Shown here: positions 1 to 9,666 of the stretch, piece by piece
Position numbering within the stretch: position 1 is the first letter of the stretch
How the letters are laid out: the number at the start of each line of letters is the position of its first letter
NCBI GenBank assembly: GCA_022478985.1
Contig: JAKSZP010006613.1
Span: 209,711 to 273,710, forward strand
DNA: 64,000 nucleotides
DNA from: Massospora cicadina
Lineage: Eukaryota; Entomophthoromycota; Entomophthoromycetes; Entomophthorales; Entomophthoraceae
Direction: 5' to 3'
The notes under the pieces: generated by a model
The model's input: the letters and a program-made list of their open reading frames with translations, nothing else
What the model was told of the DNA's origin: nothing
The model's database searches: none
Program-made: the position numbers and the translations under genes

Positions 1-714
1 AAAGTTTTGCTTCCTGGTTGCAAAAAACATGCATTAAGCTACAACATAAGATTATTATAGAAGAAAATTTGTACAAGTATCATTTATAATAACAATTATT
101 TGTATTTTCCCCATTTTTTGTTATATATCTTTATGCCCTTTAGACTTATAATGTGATTTATGTACTATTTTTTAATTGAGAGGTCCGTAATGGTAAAAAT
201 CATATAACGACTTTTTAATGCCTTGAATAAAATAACCAAAATTTTGCCCAACTTATATCTCCTTCCAAAGCTATAAGTATCACAATAGGTAGCTCTTTTG
301 CCAAATACAGAGATTGATTTTAAGCTGTCATGAAGCCTCATATTCCTTGGCCTTAAACTTCCCTTTAATAGCATTTATAGGCTAAGAACTTTATTCTTAC
401 CATTTTTTTAAACTCTCTAAATACTGCAAGGGCGTCATTTTTTTTAGTACTAGATGGTTGATGGTCCGTCATTTACAATATTATATAAGAGAAGAATGAA
501 GAATTTGTGGCAAACAAGCCTTTTGTCCATATAGTATTTCATAAGGAGATTTTCTGTCTAATGAATAGAAGATTAAATTATAGAAAAATGTTGGCAAAAA
601 TAAAAAAAGCTACCTAGATGATAGACTTACTATCTAAGTGCTACTCTAAGATAGTGGCTTAAGTACCATCAACCCTTACAGCCTTCTCATTGGTTGATGG
701 AGAGGAGTCATCAA
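1..714 (-). pseudogene. Gypsy G0 pol remnant: integrase C-terminal half
   Basis: This is a decayed Ty3/Gypsy integrase on the minus strand. The clearest motif is a SPYEILYG-like stretch at about 505-560 (read SLYEILYGQKA), which matches the conserved block after the catalytic Glu of Gypsy integrases. About 630-714 reads like the H-P-x-T-N-G-x-x-E-R-x-N-G-T block, much altered (SPSTNEKAVRVDGT). The reading at 165-374 (KLGKILVILFKALKSR) resembles the KxGDLVLV start of the integrase SH3-like C-terminus. The first half of the same integrase lies beyond the SINE/LINE insertion, at 2931-3215. Stops and frameshifts make it non-functional. Positions 1-160 are AT-rich and show nothing further. Confidence 0.6.
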
Positions 715-731
715 TACTCCTTGTATATTTT
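715..731. repeat. 17-bp target-site duplication, SINE-a left copy
   Basis: tactccttgtatatttt is repeated exactly at 1018-1034. The first 15 bases occur a third time at 2916-2930. It marks one integration site used by two elements. Confidence 0.9.
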
Positions 732-1017
732 TATTTAACCGAGGCAAGCTGACCAGGGGACAGGCATTACCAAAAGAAAGAAACGACATGAAACCTGAAC
801 AGGGGCAACTCTGTCAAAGAAAGTTTTTCCACCTCCGGATCGGGACTCAAATTTTTCTGGTTACGTCATGGGTAAGGTTTTTGTGTTATTAGACCTACTA
901 ACTGACAATAGGTTCCTTTGGCTGGCACCCCAATCAATGTGCGAAGGGTGATAATCGAACCTACAACCTTCAGGTTGGTAGCTGTACGCCCTTACCAACT
1001 TGCCTTCCACCCCCTAG
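732..1017 (-). mobile_element. tRNA-headed SINE, copy a (286 bp)
   Basis: This is a non-coding SINE inserted on the minus strand. Read in sense (1017 to 732) it opens with a tRNA-like Pol III promoter: an A-box-like GGCAAGTTGGTAAGG, and about 30 nt later a B-box-like GGTTCGATTATC. The body is about 200 bp. The 3' end, CTGGTCAGCTTGCCTCGG then TTAAATAAAAAT, closely matches the 3' end of the neighbouring ORF1-only LINE and of the full LINE copies. It has perfect 17-bp target duplications (715-731, 1018-1034). A second copy of the same family is at 9370-9649. The tRNA part is too diverged to be a working tRNA, and I cannot assign its isotype. Confidence 0.9.
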
Positions 1018-1032
1018 TACTCCTTGTATATT

Positions 1033-2915
1033 TTAGATTTATTCGAGGTATGCTGACCAGGGGACAGACAGTACCGATCACAACACTCAAAACGGCAAAA
1101 CAAACTACTAACCAGGTGGGAAGCAGAAACTGCTTAACCCACCATGGCAGAGGGTGAGGAGGGGTTGGGGGTTGGTTTTCAGAAAGACCCACCTCAATCA
1201 AGGGGTGTTGGTTACAGTACCGGATCAGAGCAGAGAGCCAGGGCGTTGGGGCATCTGCATAGTGGGGGCTGAGGTCAGCGTAGTAGGAGTTTTCCACTTC
1301 TGCATCAAGATAATGATGGGAAAGTGTTTCAACAAAAGCTGCGAGGAGAACTTCAGCTTCTTTTGTGGGCTTCAGGAAGTTGGGTGAAAAGGGAGATACT
1401 GTGGCGGGTGATTTTGGCTGAGGGGTTAAATGAAGCAAGCGTTGCGACATTCATAACAGCGATTTCAGCATCATCAAATAGTTTTGAGATGTCACTGCAG
1501 GGAGATTCAGGGAAGTCGGGGGAAGAAGATGGTGGGCAGGCCATGCTGGAGCTGAGCCACTGACTGGGCCACCGCGGTGCATAGTTTTGGGCAATGAGGA
1601 GAGGCCACCGCAGCTAAGGCGAGCTGTTGGTCACTTTGGAAGGGGGCTGTATTGGGTAGAGGAGCGAAATGGCGAGTGGTAGGGGTTTCATCGAAGTTGG
1701 GAAGGAAAAATTCTGCCCGACCATAATCGCCATGGCAGAGAGGTTGACCTGTATGCTTACTAATGAGGATATTACCTGATTCGTCAGTTTCAGCCAATAG
1801 ATCCCATGGATTTTGGTTCACTGGAATAGTGGCATTTAAATTTGAGTGGGTAGGATTGGGCGAATGGGCAGCTGCTTGGGTGTGAGTGTTGGTCCAAGCA
1901 TTGCTCTGATTGGCTGGCTTAGATTTAGGTGGGAGAGTGAGGATGGAGGTTTTGGGTGGGGCTGATTTTCCATGTGGGCCCACTGAACGAGATTGGAGGG
2001 TGGGAGGGGGCAGCAAAGTGCCCCATACTGAACCTCCAGAGGGGGCTCAGAAGTTGCATCAGCGGATTTGGCCTTAGGGCACGCTCTTTTTGCATGGTCG
2101 ATGCCAAAGCAGAGGGAACAAATCTGCCTACCATTATTGACCTGAGCCCAAAAGAAATGATCTGGCGCTGCAGCCACACTAGCGCGGGGTGGGATTTGTT
2201 GGGCTATGGTAGGGTGGTGTGGTATGATGGTGGCTGTTGCACGAGGAGCAGCAAGGCGTTCTGCACCAGATGGAATGGCAAAGATGAGGTTGGGCTGAGT
2301 GCCATAAGCCATGAGCCCCGCGACCAACTGGTCATACAAAACCTGGGGTGGAAGGTGGGATGGGAAATTTGCAAAGGATACCACTAGCGTGGTGTCTGAA
2401 GGAGGCGAGTATGGGTTGTGGGAATGAGGGTTTTTTTATAAATTAGAGGAGTTTGTGCTGCCGCTTCAGCATCCTCCTCAGATTGGAACCCAACGTCAAA
2501 GTAGCCCTTAAAGGGCGGAAGTTTATAAAGCCAGCTGGTGCAAAGGCCGCAGTGGTTAGCTCAATAATTGCCTTATCAGCATATGGGAACAAACGCCCAT
2601 AGTCCACTCTGAGGCAATAGCGAATGGCAGAGCGAGGGAGGGCGAGAGGATGGGGGCGAGAATGGTGGACGCGCGCCAGGTGGAGCGCTAAGTCCCGTGG
2701 GGGGACAAAACAGTTGGAAGCAGTGGGCGGGCTGTTTGAACCCATCCGAACGCGCTTGCCTGCAGGGCGGAAAACGCTAGGTGGGGGTGCACTGCTACCC
2801 CACACTGGGGTGGCAGGCGGCAGAGCCAAGGACATCAAAGAATAGGTTTTTGGGCAGATGGCTGTAGATAAATAAACTTAAATTTAAAATCGCTCAAAAG
2901 TGACTTTGAGCGGTT
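1033..2915 (-). mobile_element. ORF1-only LINE (HAL1-like), copy 1, 1.88 kb
   Basis: This is a non-autonomous LINE-type element on the minus strand with both ends present. Its 5' end (CGCTCAAAGTCACTTTTG, read from about 2912) matches the 5' end of the copy at 43.4 kb. Its 3' end (CTGGTCAGCATACCTCGA, then ATAAATCTAAAAT) matches the LINE and SINE tails. The only coding capacity is an ORF1-like protein. No endonuclease or reverse transcriptase is present, and because the intact 5' end is joined directly to ORF1 the element is not simply 5'-truncated. It is flanked by 15-bp target duplications (1018-1032, 2916-2930) and interrupts the minus-strand Gypsy integrase of G0. Confidence 0.88.
1090..2838 (-). 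pseudogene. ORF1-like protein of ORF1-only LINE, copy 1
   Basis: The reading starts MMSLALPPATPVWGSS at 2838 and is distributed over at least three frames, so the copy is frameshifted. In order it holds a Pro-rich N-terminus, a first folded segment around RYCLRVDYGRLFPYADK and a GYFDVGF-like stretch, a second segment near SHLPPQVLYDQLVAGLMAYG, and a CCHC zinc knuckle CSLCFGIDHAKRACP (C-x2-C-x4-H-x4-C) at 2079-2120. A long tail follows that includes NPWDLLAETDESGN and HYADAPTPWLSALIRYC. The two-segment-plus-knuckle plan parallels ORF1 of LINE copies A and B, but the sequence is clearly different. It is presumably an RNA-binding nucleocapsid-type protein; that role is inferred from the family. 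Confidence 0.8.
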
Positions 2916-2930
2916 TACTCCTTGTATATT

Positions 2931-3215
2931 CATATACACACTTTGTTTTGGTTTGGCATGCATAATAACTGTTTCTGATAATTATAAAATAGGTTGTTTT
3001 CAACCCTAAAATATTAACTGCTTCTTTATAAACTTGGCAGTACTTCTACCATACATTTATGACAAAGTGCGCACCTTTATCCAATGAGACAAGTTATCTA
3101 TAGAGGCAACATTTTTTGACTTTTTTCTGAATTCTTGGTCAATAAGCCTTTATGCTAATGAAGTTGTGTGCCAAAAGAACCCAAGATTAACTAACTGAAA
3201 AGTGGTTGTTTCTTA
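2931..3215 (-). pseudogene. Gypsy G0 integrase, first half
   Basis: Minus-strand reading near 3040-3215 gives FWHTTSLALRLIDQEFRKK, then ASIDNLSHWIKVRTLS and YGRSTAKFIKKQL. These match the W-x2-D and VAIDHLTxWVEA segments around the first catalytic Asp of Gypsy integrases. The reading is continued by the part at 430-714 once the two LINE-type insertions are ignored. Several stops are present, so this is a dead copy. Confidence 0.65.
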
Positions 3216-4304
3216 TGGGGCATGCGGGACAGAAACATTGCATGACATTTAATATTTTCCACAATGCCAATAAAAGTAATTCTTAATATTACACCTAAAA
3301 TCACGCGCAACAAGTTAATTGTCAACCCCCATTATTTGTTAAAGTATGAGCTGGAATAATATTTTAGTTCATTATGCGGTTTTTTCAACTATTAGGACAT
3401 TTTACCTTTTTTAAAAAAGTTGTTTCTACAATCTTTGTGTTTTCCATCACCTTGGTCAAGGTTGGCTGGATCTCAGATAGTTAGTCTTTGATATTACCAC
3501 TGAGCACAATCACACATAAATTGTCTGCTTCTATCTGTAGAACCATTTGGTTGCAACCAAAATAAACCATCCACATTTTGATGAACATTACGTAGACGAG
3601 TACAAAATAAAAATTAAATTTTTAAATTTCAAAATTCCAATGGACCAATCTACATATGAGTATTTTAAATTGTGTATCCATTTGAGAGAAGAGTAGCTGT
3701 TACCACCTGAGGATGTATTATATTAACGTAAACTCTCAACCGTTTACAGGCATATTTCACTGTGAGATATTCACACTCTGTTATGGTAAATCTTCTTTTG
3801 TTTGCTCAAATTTGGCATACATATGCTAACAGGTGTTCATCAAAATATTCGATCTATTATCTTAATACAAAACTGAATGCTATTAATGATACATCCATTT
3901 ATATAATAAAATAGGCTAATTTAAGTTCAGTAATGCAAGATTGGTATACTCTGAAAATATATAAGTGCATCGAAATTATGTGGACTTCCTCATACCATTC
4001 AAAGCCTTTTGTAGCACAAAACCTTATAAATCTACTTGTATATTTTATTAATTGCTAAATAAATCTCAATGACTAATCTACTAAAAAGCCAAAGATACTT
4101 GACAATGGTAGAAATCTTTTACTTAGAATAAAGCAAGTAATTCTAATTGTTAAGAGGGTTCATTTGTGCTTAAACATAAATATTGTGATGAGGATCATTG
4201 TCTACTTTAATTTGAAATTTCAAGAGGAGTTATTTGTTAAATAATGTTGAATGTGAAGTCATATAGTTGACTAATATGCTATTTTTGAGTTTTTGGTTTT
4301 TTAG
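3216..4304 (-). pseudogene. Gypsy G0: RNase H remnant and decayed tether
   Basis: At about 3690-3795 the minus strand reads TITECEYLTVKYACKRLRVY, the conserved YTVTERECLAVxxAxKxFRxYL block of Gypsy RNase H. That is the expected order for a minus-strand element (RNase H to the right of integrase). The rest of the interval is AT-rich and too eroded to read, and about 3796-4304 shows no motif I recognise. The upstream reverse transcriptase is not adjacent, because the LTR of G1 starts at about 4305. Confidence 0.55.
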
Positions 4305-5841
4305 TATGCCATATTGCACAGAGTAATCAAATATATTGTATTTTCTTGTACACTAGTGGATTCATCACTCTAGTGGATGAGGAAGTTATTAATTATATAC
4401 TTAAACTATTTTTAAGAGTATTTCCATAAAAAGTTAATTAGGTAATTCACCGGGGTTGATATGTCAGATCAATTAACCGTATTACTTATTTCTGTCAGGG
4501 GTGATCCCTGACAATAAGCAAGTGATTCAATTATGGATTTTACAATTGATAAATTAATTATTTGTAAAAATAAAACTTATTTTAGTTACTGATAACTAGG
4601 GGGTTTATGAGATGTTGGAGGTTTATGCTATCTGTAATAAAGAAACTTCAAGTTAATCTTTTCATATGAAAACCTGCTGATTATTGGTAAGAGTCACTTT
4701 ACCTAAGCAGGTTATTACCTAATATGAGTAATTCTATGAGAATTGAGCGAAGGTGTTTGGACACACCTTTTTTTCAAGAAGAATTGCATTGAGAGTCCAA
4801 GTGAGAATCCAATTGAAACAGATGAGGAAGAGTATTGTTTCTAGTGACCCTGGAGGGTTAGTTTAATGACAACAGCCGCCGTATCCAATAGGGCGCTATC
4901 CAAAGAGCTAGGTGCCAAATTCTTTATAAAATCTTCTGGGCTTTTCTTAATAAAGCAGATCCTTTAAGTCTAAAATATATATAGTTTATTATAAAATGTT
5001 TATTTTATTAATCTTAAATTAGAGTAAAAGGGATTAGATATCCCCAAATCTAAATATTTTATCAAGTCTCTGAGATTCCTGTGTCAAGAGATGAACCTCT
5101 GAGCCTATTTTTAGTTTAATTTTACCTGAAAGAAGGGATTAGATTCACCAACAAGACCCCTGATCCATAATAGCCAGATAAGTACAATTATAAATTATTT
5201 GAGGTGGGTTGACCTTGGGACAAATATACCACACCAAAAATGTTTTCTAGCCAGTACAGGTTTTGAACTTAAAACCTGCACTAGGGGTGGAAGCAGTTTT
5301 AACCGCTTAGCAAACCACCCTTCAAATAAGTCCAATTATAGACTTCTAAGAAAAATAAGAAGTTATGTTTTAGAAATTAAAAGTACCCTTAGATCATCTG
5401 AAACTTCTGACAGTAAGTTAAGTTCTGTTTTATCTAAAAGTTGTCAACATAAAAAGAGAATTTAAAGGAGAGGAAATTTCTTATAATCTAAAAGATTATT
5501 TTAATACCTTTACCAGTGGTTGAAGAAAGATAGTTGTACCTTTTCTAAGAAGGATCTTGATCAGGAGTATATCTCGCCATGAAATGCTCAACTGGATACT
5601 AGTTTCCATATAATTATAATTATCTTCTTTTTTATCTGTTTATTTATCAAGGACTATTGATTGCAAATAAAAAGAACTTGTGCAAGAAAATCAATGGAGC
5701 TGTAAGGAGCTATAATTCAGAAAAAGATAGCTTCAAACTTAATAGCGTCAGTTAACTTTACTAGAGGACTTGAGAGCAAATCTTCCCTAAATTTAGAAAT
5801 TATTGCTCAATTGAGTAGCCATCAGTTCCCAGAATTTTACA
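4305..5841 (+). repeat. 5' LTR of Gypsy G1
   Basis: This long LTR matches 11262-12642 along its whole length (for example the blocks near 4600-5150 and 11560-12080), apart from a SINE at 5193-5325 that only this copy has. A TATA-like tataaa (about 4924) precedes the AATAAAGCAGATC segment, as in the other copy. A perfect 8-bp inverted repeat TGTCAGGG/CCCTGACA is at 4493-4513. The start is inferred from alignment with the 3' LTR. The end, AATTTTACA, is followed by a decayed primer-binding site. The LTR at 51498-52558 has the same architecture. Confidence 0.75.
5178..5340 (-). mobile_element. Short tRNA-headed SINE (133 bp) with 15-bp target duplications
   Basis: The body is 5193-5325. The flanks ataagtacaattata (5178-5192) and ataagtccaattata (5326-5340) are target duplications with one mismatch. 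In sense (minus strand) the element opens with a tRNA-like head: an A-box-like TTGCTAAGCGGTT, and a T-arm-like AGGTT..AAGTTCAAAACC whose AGTTCAAAACC serves as B box. It ends in AGGTCAACCCACCTCAAATAA, a version of the tail shared with the LINE and the longer SINE. Its head differs from the 286-bp SINE, so it is a second SINE type. The matching site in the other LTR (about 12130-12160) is empty, which confirms a true insertion after the G1 LTRs formed. Confidence 0.88.
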
Positions 5842-5843
5842 TT

Positions 5844-5861
5844 CATTCTCACTACAGGTGG
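5844..5861 (+). promoter_or_regulatory. Primer-binding site of Gypsy G1 (decayed)
   Basis: cattctcactacaggtgg follows the 5' LTR. It resembles the sites of G2 (tggtgctcactacagggg, 23890) and G3 (52558), so the same tRNA family probably primed all three. I cannot name the tRNA. Confidence 0.55.
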
Positions 5862-8160
5862 CAGTTGAGTTTTCAGACAAAGGATAAATTTAGAGACCCA
5901 AACTGATAATAATGAAGATGAAATTACATCAAATAAGATTGAGTTTTGGCAGAATTAGGCAAATTTTTAGAGATTTGACGGGAAAGTTGCCAATTAACAA
6001 AACGAAATTTGCATTAAAGAAACCCAATTGATAAAGCGGGTGGAGAAATTGAGAAATCACTTTCAGAAAAATAAATGATTGGATGCCTTACTTCCCAAAG
6101 TTAGGAGAAAATGCCAAAGAAAGATGTGAATCTTGTGATGTCATAAGAGGAGGATGGAGATACTCAATGTTTAAAAAGGAATTGCAGTCTAGATGGAGAA
6201 CTATCTAGCACTGCAAGAGAACCTGATCCTACCAGACTTCTACTCAGAATGAAATTTCTCAGTGGGCCAGCATGGGTTGAAACTGGGTCCAGTGGGAATA
6301 GTCCCAAGAGATTAGATGAAGATTCTCTGTAGGGCAAGCTTGGGTTGAAACTAGGTCTTCTGGAGATAGTCCTAATGTGATGGATGGGGTCACTGAACAC
6401 TTCCACAAAGCATGTTGGCAGGAGGGCTCTGGTAAGTGTCTAAAAGCAGGATAACCCTGCCGTGGAAATATCCCTAATCTGATTGTGTGAAAAGCACTTG
6501 ACTATGTTTTTTTAGACTCAGTCAGAAATATACTGGTGCCAAGAAAGAGGGTTTGCACTCCAGAAAGCGCATTCAAGGACTTAATGGTCTTGCCAAAGTC
6601 TGAGCTGCTGTCCATGTGCAGTTTCCCTTGGTTACTTAATTAAGATGATTTTCCAATTTAAAAAATTAACTTTAAAATTTATTAAGTTAATTAAAATTAT
6701 AGAAGATAAAACTGCTTTACGCAACTTCAAAATTTGAATTTATACTAGGCTTAGAGGGAGAGCAGGTTTTGTTCTCTGTGGAGTCCATGGGCAAATTCTT
6801 GATGGCAGGAATAACCCAAGGATCTAGGCCTTAATTTCCTTGTCAAGCCCATACCCCACTATGATCAGGTACTATTGCAGTTGTAGAAACTTTTCCACAT
6901 TTATTTTGCTTCAAATTGTTTTCAAAGCCCAAGCCTTTGTCAACATCATTATCTCTTAATTTTAAATTAAATATGAAAATTTTGGCAGCTTCTGATTCTC
7001 CCAATTGCCATTTCCAAGAGGCTTGTCCAGCCTCAATTGTATTAGCAGCATCTGATTGGCCAGAGAGCCATTTCTGAGTTTTTATCATCATCACCTTTTT
7101 TAGTAGTATTGTGGTTGGCATTATCTGATTGGCAAGAGCGCCACTCACAAGGATTTTCATCTTCATCAACACATTTGGAGACATCAGACTCAGCTGCATC
7201 TGGTTATTCAGAGCTTTGTACATGAGGATCTACTCACTCTTTGCTGTATTTGGTAACTGTCAGACATTTTCCCTCACAGCTTCAAGAAAAGAACGTTTTG
7301 TTTTTGAAATAGCTGACATGGGGAAATGTCAGACTTTTACAAGTATATAATGATCATAAGAGCGATTATAATAATACTAACGATCTTATTGGCCAAAAGA
7401 CCTTGGTCAATTCTCAGTGGAACCCTGAAAATTGGGGCAACACTATTACTAATAAGATATGGGCAAATAATGCGAAGTTGGGAAGTTTAATTGTCCCAAT
7501 TGCTCAGGGGAGCCTGGGAGTCCATTTAAGGTTTTTCCCCAGGCTATAACTAGTGAAAAGAAAAAACTTAAGTGGGGACCACTGACTTTTATAGGCGTGA
7601 TGGGGTCTCCCAAGGTAATATAATTTTCTCTGATGGGGATTTGCTGAAGTTTATTAAATTTTTACTGCATAGGTACATATTACCTAAAATTAACTCTCCA
7701 TCCATCAAACAGCTAAAGTGAAGAGAGTTTCAGAGCTTTTATAGGCTGAATTCGCATATTTCTATATTTGGACTGCAACAAGCCATTCCAAAATTATTAT
7801 TTAAGGCCCCTTTACTCTTGGATATAAGGTATATACTGACTGGTCAAATATCAAGAGGGTCATTTTCTTTTTTCCCATGCTTCTAATAAAAAATACTAAA
7901 AACCAAGTTTATTAGTGCTCTATTTTCTTAATTTAAATAAACTATTGTGGAATTTAGCAGCGTAAAAGCACCTATGAGCAGAAATCAGCTGGATTCCTAC
8001 ATTAACATTGGACTGGCAGCATCTAATTTCCAGAGAGCCATTTACAAGGATTTCTTTCCATGTCAACTTTGAGACATTTATTAAAATTCAATTTTGAGGC
8101 ATCTGAGTTGTCATATTGCCATTTTCAAAATATGTTGCAATTATGCCCATTACACTTGGA
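5862..8160 (+). pseudogene. Gypsy G1 leader and gag-like region with degenerate repeats
   Basis: This is the internal 5' region of G1, expected to encode Gag. No long frame survives. In the plus frame, 6980-7215 and 7990-8130 repeat a motif of the type AASDWPESHF (also AASDSPNCHFQEA, ALSDWQERHSQGF, SAASGYSELC) about every 60-87 nt. A second repeat of about 60 bp, GGGTTGAAACTRGGTC with GTGGGAATAGTCC, occurs at about 6265-6320 and 6330-6385, and again near 10745-10880. No zinc knuckle or protease was found. The assignment to gag rests on position only. Confidence 0.45.
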
Positions 8161-8619
8161 CCTGATCCATGCAATAGGGAAGATTATGGCAATGTGGCAG
8201 TCTGGCGATGGCTTGAACATTACATTTAAGGTCTAAGGTTTCATGGTGGGCTGAGTATGAATTTGAAATTTTAGGCAATTGTAGCGGAGAGTGTAGAGGT
8301 TTTGATCAACCTTAAGTTTAATCATTTATGGATATGTCAAGAAATGCTGTGGATGAAGATAACAAATTTAAATCAAGATTAGATAAAGTTAACATTACCA
8401 TAATAATTTTCGCAATTAGGGGATTATTTCCTTATCTGTCAGAGAAATTAATTAAAAACGCTTAAGATGGTTATGAGTGCTGAAACTAATTTTAAAGAGA
8501 AAAATGAAGTGTACTTTTTTGAACAAACTAGAAATGGCAATAAAGTCATATTTTATGTGATCTTAGAGAGCAGAACACTAACACCAGAAGAGAGAAATTA
8601 TACAAATGATGGAGCATAA
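8161..8619 (+). other. G1 internal region where reverse transcriptase should be
   Basis: RNase H follows immediately at 8620, so reverse transcriptase would be expected here. I find no YxDD, no LPxG/DLxSGYxQ block and no FQRxM motif in any frame. The RT appears to have been lost by deletion, or is eroded beyond recognition. Confidence 0.4.
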
Positions 8620-8870
8620 TTGCCTCATGGTGATCTATGCATGTAAGCAATTCTATGTGTATATATATTGAACACACTTTAAAGCCTTGACTGATCAATC
8701 ATCTTTATGTATGTTTTATAACTTGAAGGAACCAGAATGGCAATTGATCCATTAGGCTTTATAATTACAAGCCTATGACGTTGAGATAATTTACCAAGCT
8801 GGAGCAGTTTATCATAATTTTGATATACTATCAAAATTCCCTGATGTCTAAGTTGTCTTTCATCTAGCGG
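8620..8870 (+). pseudogene. Gypsy G1 RNase H, C-terminal part
   Basis: Plus-strand reading gives CLMVIYACKQFYVYIY, then ALTDQSSLCMFYNLKEPEW, LQAYDVEIIYQAGAVYHNF and DILSKFPDV. These correspond to the conserved CLAVIYACKxFRxYLxG, TDHxxLxWLxNLKEP, LQAYDFxIxHxPGxxHxNAD and LSRLP blocks of Gypsy RNase H. Several positions are changed to stops. The family plan (RT-RNase H-integrase) matches the integrase that follows. Confidence 0.75.
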
Positions 8871-9149
8871 ATGAGTTATTCCAAAGGATGATTGAAGGCA
8901 ATGTCAGGGATGAAGCCCAAGGAATATAAGGTACGCTAAGGAGAGATATGGAAAAAACTGCAATTAAGAATGGACACTTATTATAATGATTAATAGAAAT
9001 CCTTTTTTCTTCTAAACCATCAGAACAAGCAGAAATTATCTGAGCAGCACAAAGTAGTTGACATTAGCACAAGGTAATAATAAACCATAATCACCAGCAT
9101 TTTAATGGTAATTTTTCAACTATGATATCACTGACTACCAAGCCTGTTG

Positions 9150-9352
9150 CATTTAATTCCAACATCACAAGCCCTTTAAGAATTTACCATAATAAAGTCT
9201 AGTAGCCCTGGGTACACATGGCAAATAGTGTCATTAGGTGCCATGGGACCCCTGAGTTTCAGTACAGGGGGCGTGAAATATAGCAAAGTAGCAATAGACC
9301 ATCTAACTATATGTATGGCAACTAAAGTATTGATTAAAGATGATGCCGCCAG
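9150..9352 (+). pseudogene. Gypsy G1 integrase, first catalytic part (split by a SINE)
   Basis: Plus-strand reading near 9230-9352 gives GAMGPLSFSTGG, KYSKVAIDHLT with the first catalytic Asp, and MATKVLIKDDAASLAKFI. The reading continues after the SINE at 9667 with SDHVVY.CGCPQVLLSNNG. In the second block the catalytic Asp of the usual TDNG/SDNG is Asn (SNNG). With in-frame stops this copy is inactive. Confidence 0.75.
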
Positions 9353-9666
9353 CCTGGCGAAGTTCATTTTTATTTAACCAAGGCAAGCCAACTAGGGGAC
9401 AGGTATTACTGAAAGAAAGAAATGACATGAGACCTGAACAGGGTCAACTCCATCAAAGAAAGTTTTTTCCACCTCCAGATTGGGACTCAAATTTTTCTGG
9501 TTACATCATGAGTAAGGTTTTCATGTTACTAGACCTACTAACCGCCAATAGCTTCCTTTGGCTAGCACCCTGATTAATGTGCAAAGGGCAGGAATCAAAC
9601 CTGCAACCTTCAGGTTGGTAGCCATATGCCCTACCAACTCGCCTTCCACCCTGGCGAAGTTCATTT
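9353..9666 (-). mobile_element. tRNA-headed SINE, copy b, with 17-bp target duplications
   Basis: The body is 9370-9649 (280 bp), flanked by perfect cctggcgaagttcattt at 9353-9369 and 9650-9666. It is the same family as 732-1017 and similar along its length. In sense it starts with an A-box-like GGCGAGTTGGTAGGG, then a tRNA T-arm GCAGG-TTTGATT-CCTGC with a perfect 5-bp stem and B box GGTTTGATTCC. It ends in the shared tail (CCTAGTTGGCTTGCCTTGG, then TTAAATAAAAA). It sits inside the plus-strand integrase of G1, whose reading resumes on the far side. Confidence 0.93.

Noticed and set aside
953..1017. tRNA gene on the minus strand (also at 9585-9649 and 5260-5325)
   Set aside because: A and B boxes are present, but the acceptor and anticodon stems do not pair well and the units are heads of SINEs with target duplications, so they are tRNA-derived promoters and not tRNA genes.
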